From assembly GCF_000239815.1 (NCBI RefSeq), contig NZ_CAFK01000050.1, positions 1 to 41,116 on the forward strand: a stretch of DNA of 41,116 nucleotides. The letters run 5' to 3'. Under the pieces are notes generated by a model that saw only the letters and a list, made by a program, of their open reading frames with translations, was not told where the DNA came from and searched no databases. A program made the translations under genes and the position numbers. Below are positions 8,123-16,634 of this stretch, one piece after another (the stretch's first letter is position 1; every line of letters starts with the position of its first letter). Origin of the DNA: Bradyrhizobium sp. STM 3843 (GTDB lineage Bacteria > Pseudomonadota > Alphaproteobacteria > Rhizobiales > Xanthobacteraceae).

Positions 8123-11100
8123 CTAGACGATGTGAAAATCGTTCTGATGCGCCTGCAGCTGCGCCAGGGTGACGCCCTTCAGCGTGATCGTCTCATTGGC
8201 TGCATCGGTGATGACCGTATCATGGCCCAGATTGGCGGCCTGGGCGCTGTTCAGGACAGCCTGGACGGAGTTGAACAGCGCGTGGTCGATCTGGATCGTA
8301 TCCTTCTGGACATCGAAGTCGGCGATGGTCGCACTGTTGAAATGCGAATTGAACACGAAAGTATCGTTGCCGCCGTTGCCGAAGACCGTCACGCCGCCAC
8401 CGACATTGTCGAAGCTGTCGTTCTGGGCCGTTCCGGCAACGACAGACGACCCGTTTCCGGTCACCGTCACGGTCAACGGCTGCTCGTCGAACGAGCCATG
8501 TCCGTCGCTGATCCTCGCCAGATAGGTTATCGTCAGCGTATCGCCGGGCTCGAGAAAATCGAGATCGGCGTTCGCCGGATGATAGCTCCAGTGCAGCACG
8601 TCGGCGCCGCCATCCGAGACGACACTGTCGAACGTCACGGCATCCGCCTTGACCAGGGAGTCGATGTTGGCCGTGGCCGGAAGATCGAACGACCCGTTAT
8701 ATTCGACGAAGCCCTTCCCGACCACCGAGGCTGACAACGTATCGCCGACATCACGGTCCAGCACCGTCAGGGTACCGGTCATGTTGCTCGCGAGCTTGAC
8801 ATGGGAGTCGTCGACCCAGCCGGCCGAGACGTTGTCGAGTTCGAACGCGTCGTGGGTGCTCGTCAGCACGACTTTGTTGAACGGCGCCAGATCCGAGAAT
8901 TCGACATAGCCATTCGACGCGAATGAGCCTTGACCGCCATTGGCGAGCAGCGGCGCGACGGCGTCGCCGGAATACGACGCGACCAGCTTGGTGCCGTCGT
9001 AGAACGAGACGCTGTTGTAGCTATCGACCGAGCCCCAATACAGCCCGAAGCTGTTCATCGCGCTGTCGAAGCTGATCGTCTCCTGGGCGTGGCCGCCGAT
9101 GCTGAGATAGTTCGTGTGGTCCTGGCCGTCACCCACAAAGGGCGCCGCCGAATCCGACGAGGAACCATGCACCACGCCGGCGTCGCCGGAGGCCGAGAAC
9201 GAGGCATGCAACGCGTCGCTGTAGAAATTGCCGTGACCATGACCATTGTTCGAGGCCGATCCGGCAGAGACCTCGTCGAAGGTCTCGGTCGCCATGCCCT
9301 GGGCGCTCGTCACTCCGGCAGCGAGCACGGTCGGCGCTTTCGCGAGGATCACGGTCTGCACAGGCGGATTCGTTTCACCGACGATGACCGGCGTGTCCTC
9401 AGCCCCGGAGATGGTGACCGTCACCGGCACGTCGACCACGCCGCCATGCCGGTCGTCGATTTCGACCGTATAGGTGAGCTGCACCGAATGATCGATGCCG
9501 AGATAGTCGAAGATCTTGTCACTGGCCGTAAATGACCAGCCCTGCGAGCCCGTCGCGCCGTTCTGCGAATCTGTGAGGGGCCGGAGGAACAGCCAGCTTT
9601 TTACAACGTCAATGTCCGGCAGCCCGCTGCCGTCGCCGGAAACGGAGACGCCGGTCACTTTCACGAGATGCGTGTCGGTGACATCAGCATCGGTAAAGGT
9701 GATGGTGCCTCCGGCGGTATCCAACTGATTTGAGCCGGAGGTACCGGCGCGCTCGGGGATGGCACCGAGCTGGGCCTCGCTTGTGACAACAGGCGTGTCG
9801 TTGCTGCCGTTGATCGTGACGGTGACGGTCGTGGCAGCTTGACCGCCCTTGCCGTCGTCGACCGTGACTTTCGATGTCACGGTGAGGGTCTGGCCGGCGC
9901 CGAGGAAATCCAGCGCGCCGTCGGCGATCGAATAGGTCCAGTCGACGGCACCGTTGTTCGTGTTGCCGGGCTCGGCCGCGAGCGCCAGCGCATGCTTCAA
10001 TGCGTCGATTTCGCCTGATGTCAGCGATGCGGAGATGTCGCAGCCATCTGCGGCAGTCCAGGTAACGGTTTGCTCGGCAATGCTCGCACTCGGCCGGTCG
10101 GTCAGGTCGATATCGGTGAAGTGAATCGTGCCACTCGCACTGTCGGCCACGGACGATCCGGTGGTGGAATGCTGTTCCGTCAGTTCGCCGTTCTGCGCGG
10201 CATCGGCAATAACAGGCGCATCGTCGGTCGCCTTCAGCGTGATCAACGTGCCACCGCTGCCGTCATTGGAGGCCGCGAATGCGGCGTTGCTGTAGTCAGC
10301 CCCGCTCAGCGTCAGGCTCACCGAGTGGCCGTCGCTGTCGCTGACCGTCAAGACGCCTGTGGCGGCATCATAGGACGCTGTGGGGTTATCGTTGAACTTG
10401 ATGGCCGACAGGTCGAGCTTGTCTGAGACGTCGAGGCCCTCGATCTTGCCGTTGAAGCTTGCGGCGTCGAGCACGAACTCGCCGCCCTGACCGGCGAAAT
10501 CGATCGTCTGCGCATATGAGCTGTTCAGCTCCAACCGGGCCCCGGCATCAACGATGATCGTGCCGCTGCCGGACATCGATCCGGTCAAGTCGAGCGTACC
10601 GCTCGTGATCTCAATGATCCCATCGTTGATAATGCTGCTGCTGACGATGCTGAAGCCGCTCGCTTCGATCGTGCCCCACACATGGAACGTTCCGTCGCCG
10701 GTCACATCGGTGCCGACGAGGTCCAGTATGGCTCCGTGGTCGACCGTGAAGACGCCGGAATTTTCAACGTGAACACCCGACAGGATTGCGCCAAGCCCTG
10801 CGACTTCGAGCGTCCCCACGACACCGATGGTCAGCAGACCGCCCGTGATGGTGGTCTGGCCATCGAGGGTCAGATGCGACGGCACCGGGGCCTCGCCCTC
10901 ATCATCGACGACGATGACACCGGTGGCGCCATTATCCACGTTGACGTTGTCGAATGCCGTTTCGGCATTGGTTTCGACGTGGATCGTGCCCGCGTTGGCG
11001 AGAGCTCCGCCGGAAATGGTGCTGTTCTCCAACACCAATAGCGCGCCCTGACCGACTGTGACGGCTCCCCCATTGTCAACGGAGACACCGGACAAGGTTG

Positions 11101-14100
11101 CGCCATCAGCGGTTGCGATCGCGATCGAGTCGGTTTGGCCGATGGTGAGATGCGCGTCCGCAATGGATGCGCCGTCCTGGATGGTCAAAACAACCGGCAA
11201 AGAGCTTTCGCCGCCGCCATCTTGAGGCGCGGTCAGTTCGCCAACGCTCAAGTAACCGCCAGCCACCGCGCTGCCGTCGATGGTGCTGTTACCGACGACG
11301 TCGATGACGCCGGCATTGTGCACGGCGCCGCCGGCAATGCTGGTCTCCGACAGCGCCAGAACACCGGCAAGCGCGATGGTGAGGGTTGCCCCCACGGTAT
11401 TGGTGATGATCTCGTTTTCGAGCGTGTTGCCAGCGCCCGAGACCGTAACAGTGCCGGAGTTAACCAGCGAACCACCGATCAGGGCGGCGTAGCCCGTGAG
11501 CGCGACCGTTCCATCATTCGTCAGCGTGCCGCCGGCGATCCCGGCATGATCCAGCGTGAGATCAGCCGATCCCGCGACGGCGATCGTCCCGTCGTAGTTC
11601 TCCCACGCCGTGCCCTGGTCGAGCGTCAGCTTGCCACCGGTCAGGATGTCTAGCGTGCCGCTGCTCATGACGGCTTCGCGATGCAAGGCATTGCCGTTGC
11701 CGGAGACAATGATCGCGCCGGAGCTGTCCAGGGTGCCGTCCGACAGCGCCGCACCGCCCTGCAGCGCGAGCACCCCGTCAGCTGGCTGATTCGAGGACGT
11801 GACCTCGAGGTTGCGAACGGGCTCGCCCCCTTCGACGATGACGGTGCCGCCGGCAATGCTGCCGCCATCGAGCGCAAGCGTCGCGCCGAGATCGACCTGG
11901 ATCGCTCCCGCGGCATCATCATTCGCGTTCACGAGATCGCCGAGAATATTCAGCGTGCCGGAGACCAGCTCAATCGTGCCGGTGTTGGTGACGCTCGCGT
12001 ATGCACCGAATTCGCCGCCCGCGTGGAGCAGCAGAGTGCCGGAATTGTCCAGTTCGCTGTGGTCGAGGAATTCGGCCTGGCCGCCGACGCTGATCGTGGC
12101 TCCCAGCGAATTGTACACGCGCGCATCGGCCTTGACGGTCAGCGCCCCGCCGATCGTGAGCGTGCTCAGATTGTCGAGCTCCGGAGTCTTGCCCCCGCCG
12201 AAATCGTTCATGGTCACCGACTTGGCGAACGCCGCCTTGTCGATGGTCACCGGGAAAGCCGGATTGAGGCCGCGCAACTGATCGGTGACGATCCAAACGT
12301 CGTCGTTCGCGGTGGGTGCGTTGCCGGTCTCCCAATTCGCACCATCGCGCCAGAGCAGAGGCGGAGCGTCCGTACTCTCCCCATCGGTCCCGCTCGTCGT
12401 TGCGATCCAGACCACGGCGGGCGCATCGGTGCCGGTGATCGTCACCGTCACGGTCTGTTGCGTGGCCGCGCCCTGCGAGTCCGTGACCGTGACCGTGTAG
12501 GTCAGCGTCACCGCCTGCCCGGCTGGAATGAAATCGGCGGCATAGGCTGGCAGATCGGCCAGCGTCCATTTGACCGTACCAGTTCCGGTCCCGGTGCTAT
12601 CCGTCGCAATCGACGCGGTGAGCGCCTTGTTGAACAGCTCCCACAATGTCTGCGGAATATTGCTCTGTTGCGGCGACGTAAGGGCGACGGAAACGGTGTG
12701 GGTGTCGGTGAGATCGACGTCCGCAAAGCTGAGCGTCCCCGAGGTGTGGTCGGTCGATGTCAGCGCTCCGCCGACCACGCTGGTGCCGCCGGAAAAGGTG
12801 ATGGTCTGCGCACTGGTGGTAATAACGGGTTTGTCGTTGGTACCGATCACCGTGATGGTGATGGGGATCTCGGTAAATTCGTTGCTGGGCGCGAAGTTAT
12901 TGTCGACGCGAACGATGTAGGTGAGCGTCAGCGTCTCGCCGGCGGCGAGAAAATCGAACGCATTGTCAGCAATGCTGTAGGTCCAGGTCGCGGTCCCGAA
13001 GTTCTTGTGGTTGGGATCCTGCACGACCGTGATGCCGATCTCGCTGGCCGTGATGTCCTGAAGCTGCAGCGCATTCAGTGAAAGATTGGCATGCTGTGCG
13101 TTCTGGTAGCTGAAGGACTTGAAGCTGACCGATGCGGAGGGCTGGTCGCCGGGGTTGGCATCGGCGTAGTTGACCGCGCCCTTGACGGTGTCGAGATCGG
13201 CGGTGTCGGCCGTCTTCCCAACGCGCTCGGTCAGCGCAAAGGCCGTGGACGGCTTGCCCGTATCGTCGAGCACCACAGCATTCGGCTTGCCGGGCATGTG
13301 GCCCGACGGATTGAAAGAGATATCCGTGGTCGACGTGCTGGTGGAATTGGTGACAACAAAGGTCGGGATCGCCGTTGTCCCGTCCGCCAGCTTGATCGGG
13401 TTAAACGTATCCGGGACGCCGATATCGGTGAAGTGCGTGCTCGACTTCGGATTCGAGTTGTCGGTGAATTTCAGCGAGAAGACGTCGGTGATGAGCTTCT
13501 GGATATCCGGTGGCAACGCGGAATCGGTCTGCGTGACGATGCCGTTGCTGATGTTGATCTGGTGTCCGGCCTGATTGACGACGGCGATGGGCTGCAGCGT
13601 GACCTTGTCGAACAGCACGTAGGATCCGGTGGTGCCATCCGGCTCGACCAGCACCTGGAACTTGGCGTCGGGCGTCGCGCCCTGGCCGGGAACGGTGAAG
13701 TCGATCTGGACCAGAACGGCTGTGCCGCGAATGCCCATGGTCGCGACCGGCGTATCGACCTTCATGTCGCCGTGCTTCGCCGTGGCGCCCGCAACGAAGG
13801 AGATGGTTCCTGCGACCAGGCTGATCAGCGAGGAATTGTTCGACCCGTTGGGGTCGTAGACCATCTCGTTGAGCACCATCCGCGCGTTCGAGGCGAGGCC
13901 GAACACGGTGCCGTCGATGAAGGTGATGCCGAGCGTGGAATCGGAACCTGACTGGACGATGTCGCCTTTTTCGACGTTGTCGCCCTGATGCAGGATGATG
14001 GAGACGCCGTTGCGGATGGCTGTCGCTGTGCCCTGCAATTTGGTGACGTGGCCGATCACTTGGCCTGCAGCGGGCGCCCCGCCGGCCTGGCTCACCTGAA

Positions 14101-14398
14101 CTGCCCCCGTCAGGGTGCTGACGAGATCACCGCTGAGATGCGCGCCGTCCGGCGACGCCAAGGCAGCCCGCTTTTCGCCCCTGAAATAATCGTGCAGGAC
14201 GAGTTCCCGTCCATCGCCGGACAGGATCAGGTCGGCCCCGGAGCGCTTGAACTCTGCATTGAACAGGAAATGAGCGTCAGGAACGACGATGGCGTCGGAC
14301 GGGGCATGCGCCGGCGGTGCTGAGAAGCGCGCGATCCCTCGGGCATGCGCACCCGAGCCATCGGGAAAAAGCGTGGCGTCAAAACTGCCAGCGGTCAC
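8123..14398 (-). CDS. Giant FecR/VCBS-repeat surface protein, probable type I-secreted LapA-like adhesin
   Basis: 2091 residues. Order: N-terminal region (1-108); a PAAG tetrapeptide (109-112); FecR-like domain (about 114-232, ending VDTPVATMGIRGTAV); VCBS/cadherin-like repeats (about 385-523 and 524-659, ending in GTNDKP / GTDAP); a beta-helix, autotransporter-passenger-like region of repeated GG-xLxNxGTV motifs (about 745-1320); VCBS repeats (about 1393-1535 and 1536-1670); a FGLYWGSVDSYNSVSFYDG domain (about 1700-1862) like those of exosortase-sorted proteins; another VCBS unit; and a C-terminal GGNDTFVF...ITLKGVTLAQL type I secretion signal (1981-2091). No Sec signal. Start is GTG with a GGTGAG close upstream and a stop three codons before the run, so little extension is possible. 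The divergent LapG-type protease suggests regulated release. No type I exporter is in the window. Confidence 0.88.
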   Translation of the reverse strand: MTAGSFDATLFPDGSGAHARGIARFSAPPAHAPSDAIVVPDAHFLFNAEFKRSGADLILSGDGRELVLHDYFRGEKRAALASPDGAHLSGDLVSTLTGAVQVSQAGGAPAAGQVIGHVTKLQGTATAIRNGVSIILHQGDNVEKGDIVQSGSDSTLGITFIDGTVFGLASNARMVLNEMVYDPNGSNNSSLISLVAGTISFVAGATAKHGDMKVDTPVATMGIRGTAVLVQIDFTVPGQGATPDAKFQVLVEPDGTTGSYVLFDKVTLQPIAVVNQAGHQINISNGIVTQTDSALPPDIQKLITDVFSLKFTDNSNPKSSTHFTDIGVPDTFNPIKLADGTTAIPTFVVTNSTSTSTTDISFNPSGHMPGKPNAVVLDDTGKPSTAFALTERVGKTADTADLDTVKGAVNYADANPGDQPSASVSFKSFSYQNAQHANLSLNALQLQDITASEIGITVVQDPNHKNFGTATWTYSIADNAFDFLAAGETLTLTYIVRVDNNFAPSNEFTEIPITITVIGTNDKPVITTSAQTITFSGGTSVVGGALTSTDHTSGTLSFADVDLTDTHTVSVALTSPQQSNIPQTLWELFNKALTASIATDSTGTGTGTVKWTLADLPAYAADFIPAGQAVTLTYTVTVTDSQGAATQQTVTVTITGTDAPAVVWIATTSGTDGESTDAPPLLWRDGANWETGNAPTANDDVWIVTDQLRGLNPAFPVTIDKAAFAKSVTMNDFGGGKTPELDNLSTLTIGGALTVKADARVYNSLGATISVGGQAEFLDHSELDNSGTLLLHAGGEFGAYASVTNTGTIELVSGTLNILGDLVNANDDAAGAIQVDLGATLALDGGSIAGGTVIVEGGEPVRNLEVTSSNQPADGVLALQGGAALSDGTLDSSGAIIVSGNGNALHREAVMSSGTLDILTGGKLTLDQGTAWENYDGTIAVAGSADLTLDHAGIAGGTLTNDGTVALTGYAALIGGSLVNSGTVTVSGAGNTLENEIITNTVGATLTIALAGVLALSETSIAGGAVHNAGVIDVVGNSTIDGSAVAGGYLSVGELTAPQDGGGESSLPVVLTIQDGASIADAHLTIGQTDSIAIATADGATLSGVSVDNGGAVTVGQGALLVLENSTISGGALANAGTIHVETNAETAFDNVNVDNGATGVIVVDDEGEAPVPSHLTLDGQTTITGGLLTIGVVGTLEVAGLGAILSGVHVENSGVFTVDHGAILDLVGTDVTGDGTFHVWGTIEASGFSIVSSSIINDGIIEITSGTLDLTGSMSGSGTIIVDAGARLELNSSYAQTIDFAGQGGEFVLDAASFNGKIEGLDVSDKLDLSAIKFNDNPTASYDAATGVLTVSDSDGHSVSLTLSGADYSNAAFAASNDGSGGTLITLKATDDAPVIADAAQNGELTEQHSTTGSSVADSASGTIHFTDIDLTDRPSASIAEQTVTWTAADGCDISASLTSGEIDALKHALALAAEPGNTNNGAVDWTYSIADGALDFLGAGQTLTVTSKVTVDDGKGGQAATTVTVTINGSNDTPVVTSEAQLGAIPERAGTSGSNQLDTAGGTITFTDADVTDTHLVKVTGVSVSGDGSGLPDIDVVKSWLFLRPLTDSQNGATGSQGWSFTASDKIFDYLGIDHSVQLTYTVEIDDRHGGVVDVPVTVTISGAEDTPVIVGETNPPVQTVILAKAPTVLAAGVTSAQGMATETFDEVSAGSASNNGHGHGNFYSDALHASFSASGDAGVVHGSSSDSAAPFVGDGQDHTNYLSIGGHAQETISFDSAMNSFGLYWGSVDSYNSVSFYDGTKLVASYSGDAVAPLLANGGQGSFASNGYVEFSDLAPFNKVVLTSTHDAFELDNVSAGWVDDSHVKLASNMTGTLTVLDRDVGDTLSASVVGKGFVEYNGSFDLPATANIDSLVKADAVTFDSVVSDGGADVLHWSYHPANADLDFLEPGDTLTITYLARISDGHGSFDEQPLTVTVTGNGSSVVAGTAQNDSFDNVGGGVTVFGNGGNDTFVFNSHFNSATIADFDVQKDTIQIDHALFNSVQAVLNSAQAANLGHDTVITDAANETITLKGVTLAQLQAHQNDFHIV

Positions 14399-15011
14399 GG
14401 GCTCACCAAAAAATGGTTAACAATTACGTTACAATTAGGGATCAAAGCTGCATATCATCCGCCTCTACGCGGCGGAACCACCTTCAGCTTGTGTCGCGCC
14501 GGCCCGACAACGCGATCCTTTGCAGTCTTTGCTTCTAGCGATGTAACTTTGCCCACTATTCCCGCCCCCGCTGCAGCTCGCGCCTAGTATTTATAAGTAG
14601 AGATCGACGAATATTCTTATATCGCCAGCATTGGCGAGACTCAGAATACTTGCGGCGATGCGCACCTGCCCAAATCGGCGTTCCTATGCACTATTTTCTG
14701 CAGAAAGACTGTGAGGTGGCTAACAGAATTAACAAATTGTATCGAATTAGCCATATCGGAAGAAGGCAGCGTCGGCGCAACCTCCAGGAGAATTGTGCAC
14801 AGCGCGCGCCGGATGAGGCGCCGATCGGACTTCTCCTCCGTCAACTTGTCTGCCTGGTCGCAACGGTAAATTTAGCCTGATCGCAGCTTCCGTCCTGCAA
14901 CGGCAGGCCTTTAAGCAGACCCAAAGTCGTCGCCATCATCATCGCCCCCTGAAATGGGTCGGTCGGGTCGCGCGCAGCCGAGTGCGCGCCAAGGCCGAAC
15001 AGGGGTGTCGG
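14399..15011. other. Divergent regulatory region between adhesin and LapG-type protease
   Basis: 613 bases without a convincing gene, visibly richer in A+T than its neighbours. It holds an 11-bp tandem direct repeat near the adhesin start (14416-14437), a perfect TCGCCA-GCAT-TGGCGA dyad (14622-14637), and several A/T-rich stretches that could be promoters. Small frames here (for example 14650-14880) lack ribosome sites and recognisable sequence. Confidence 0.6.
14416..14437 (-). promoter_or_regulatory. Tandem 11-bp direct repeat upstream of the adhesin gene
   Basis: On the minus strand two units, TAATTGTAACG and TAATTGTTAAC, abut exactly, 8 of 11 positions identical, 18-39 bases upstream of the GTG start. 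An 11-bp head-to-tail period is typical of OmpR/PhoB/CtrA-type response-regulator sites. Which regulator binds, if any, is not shown by the sequence. Confidence 0.35.
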
Positions 15012-15794
15012 ATGACTATTCTAGGTCGCGCCCGCGCGCCGGTGGCAGCGTTCGTAACCATGTTGGTATGGGCCTTTGGGACGGCGAACCTGTTTGCCGG
15101 CCCGATTGGACAACCGGTCGGACTCGCGGAAGCTGCCGATTTCGGTTTCGAGCCTTTCGGCCTCGGAAAGGCGGACATCTCCGCCGGCCCGCTGCAGGAC
15201 AAATGGCTGAAGCTCGTGCACCAGCTTGCGGACGACCAGGTGCAACTCGCGCTGTGCGATGGCGACCGCGAGCACTGCGTCTCACCTGCCGCGCTACGCT
15301 TCCTTGCGATTGTCGATCAGGGCCGGACCCGCGATGGACGCGCCCGCCTCGGCGAGATCAACCGGGCCATCAATCTCGCCATCAAGCCGGTGAGCGACCT
15401 GGCTGAATATGGCGAAGAGGACGTCTGGAATTCCCCGATCGAGACGTTCGCTCGGGGTGCAGGCGATTGCGAGGACTATGCGATCGCCAAATATGTCGCC
15501 TTACGCCTGGCAGGGATCGATTCGGATGACCTGCGGATCGTGATCATGCGGGACACGCTCAGGGGCGAAGATCATGCGGTCGCCGCCGCACGACTGGATG
15601 GCCATTGGCTGATGCTCGACAACCAGCGCATGGCGATGGTCGAGGACACGGATGCCAGGAATGTCCGCCCGCTGTTCGTGATCGACGAGGGCGGCATCGC
15701 GAAATACACTGACGTGCCGATGCTCGCGCAGGCCCAATTGCCCGATACCGCCGCGCCGGCATTGCTGCCCGATACTCTGGCCGCATGGGACTAG
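15012..15794 (+). CDS. LapG-type periplasmic transglutaminase-like cysteine protease (BTLCP, peptidase C93)
   Basis: 260 residues. In Pseudomonas the LapG protease cuts the N-terminus of LapA and frees the adhesin from the cell surface, under control of the c-di-GMP receptor LapD. The catalytic triad is visible: C153 in GAGDCEDYA, H188 in GEDHAV and D203 in LDNQ. D152 and E154 flanking the cysteine match the calcium-binding residues of LapG. A signal peptide (about 1-29) directs it to the periplasm. The ATG at 15012 was preferred over a GTG at 14982 because AGGGG lies 6 bases upstream and the signal peptide then starts cleanly. It is divergent from the giant surface protein with a PAAG site. 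LapD is not in the window. Confidence 0.9.
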   Translation: MTILGRARAPVAAFVTMLVWAFGTANLFAGPIGQPVGLAEAADFGFEPFGLGKADISAGPLQDKWLKLVHQLADDQVQLALCDGDREHCVSPAALRFLAIVDQGRTRDGRARLGEINRAINLAIKPVSDLAEYGEEDVWNSPIETFARGAGDCEDYAIAKYVALRLAGIDSDDLRIVIMRDTLRGEDHAVAAARLDGHWLMLDNQRMAMVEDTDARNVRPLFVIDEGGIAKYTDVPMLAQAQLPDTAAPALLPDTLAAWD

Positions 15795-15884
15795 CCGGCA
15801 TGTTCCCGCGCGAGCTGGAATGCCGGCCTTCTCGCCGCCTGAGTTCGACGCGAGAATGCAACTGAACGGGATCGCCTTGCCATC

Positions 15885-16634
15885 ATGATACCGGAAGCTG
15901 CTGCCCTCGCCGTGCGAGGATTGACCAAACGTTTTGACCGCCCGGCGGTGGACGGGCTCGATCTCGTGATACGAGCCGGCGAGTTCTATGCGCTCGTTGG
16001 TCCCAACGGGGCCGGCAAGACCACCACGTTGCGCATGGTCGCCGGCCTGTTGCGTCCCGATGCCGGCGCGGTCGAGATCTTCGGCATCGACGCGCTTCGT
16101 GATCCCATCGCGGCCAAGCAGATCATGGCGTGGGTCTCGGACGAGCCGATGATCTACGACAAGCTCACGCCGCTCGAATATCTCGAATTCGTCGCCGGAC
16201 TCTGGGGCATCGATCCCGCGAGCTCGGGGCGGACGGCGCACGAGCTGTTAGTCTCGCTCGGCCTGGAGCGCCACCTGCACGAACGCTGCGAAGGCTTCTC
16301 CAAGGGCATGCGCCAGAAGGTGGCGTTGGCCGGGGCGCTGGTCCATGATCCGCGCCTGATCATCCTCGACGAGCCGCTCACCGGACTTGACGCGGTATCC
16401 GCGCGCCATGTGAAGGGGCTGTTGGCCGAGCGTGTCCGCCAGGGCGGCACCGTGATCATGACCACGCATATTCTCGAAGTCGCCGAACGGATGGCCGACC
16501 GAATCGGCGTGATCGCGGCCGGGCGCCTGGTTGCCGAAGGCACGCTCACCGAGTTGCGCCAGCAGAACGGCCATACAGATACCAGTCTCGAGGAGCTGTT
16601 CATCGCGCTGGTCGATGTCGAGGCCGCCGCATGA
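15885..16634 (+). CDS. ABC-2 type exporter, ATP-binding protein
   Basis: 249-residue ATPase with Walker A GPNGAGKTT (about 39-47), signature-like FSKGMRQK (about 139-146), Walker B LIILDEP and switch histidine in TTHI. The arrangement is that of DrrA/CcmA-like ATPases of ABC-2 exporters, with a C-terminal extension after the core. It overlaps the next gene by four bases (ATGA), so ATPase and permease are translationally coupled. The substrate is unknown. It lies 90 bases downstream of the LapG-type gene on the same strand and could be co-transcribed with it, but it is not a type I secretion ATPase (no fused membrane domain). Confidence 0.93.
   Translation: MIPEAAALAVRGLTKRFDRPAVDGLDLVIRAGEFYALVGPNGAGKTTTLRMVAGLLRPDAGAVEIFGIDALRDPIAAKQIMAWVSDEPMIYDKLTPLEYLEFVAGLWGIDPASSGRTAHELLVSLGLERHLHERCEGFSKGMRQKVALAGALVHDPRLIILDEPLTGLDAVSARHVKGLLAERVRQGGTVIMTTHILEVAERMADRIGVIAAGRLVAEGTLTELRQQNGHTDTSLEELFIALVDVEAAA

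Noticed and set aside
11681..13081. Long plus-strand frame antisense to the adhesin repeats
   Set aside because: Produced by the repetitive, high-G+C coding sequence of the adhesin; low-complexity product without motifs.
14417..14431. CtrA binding site (TTAA-N7-TTAA)
   Set aside because: The second half reads GTTA instead of TTAA, so only a general tandem-repeat site is reported.
14650..14880. Possible 76-residue gene in the adhesin-protease gap
   Set aside because: No ribosome site, Arg-rich composition and no helix or motif; treated as non-coding.
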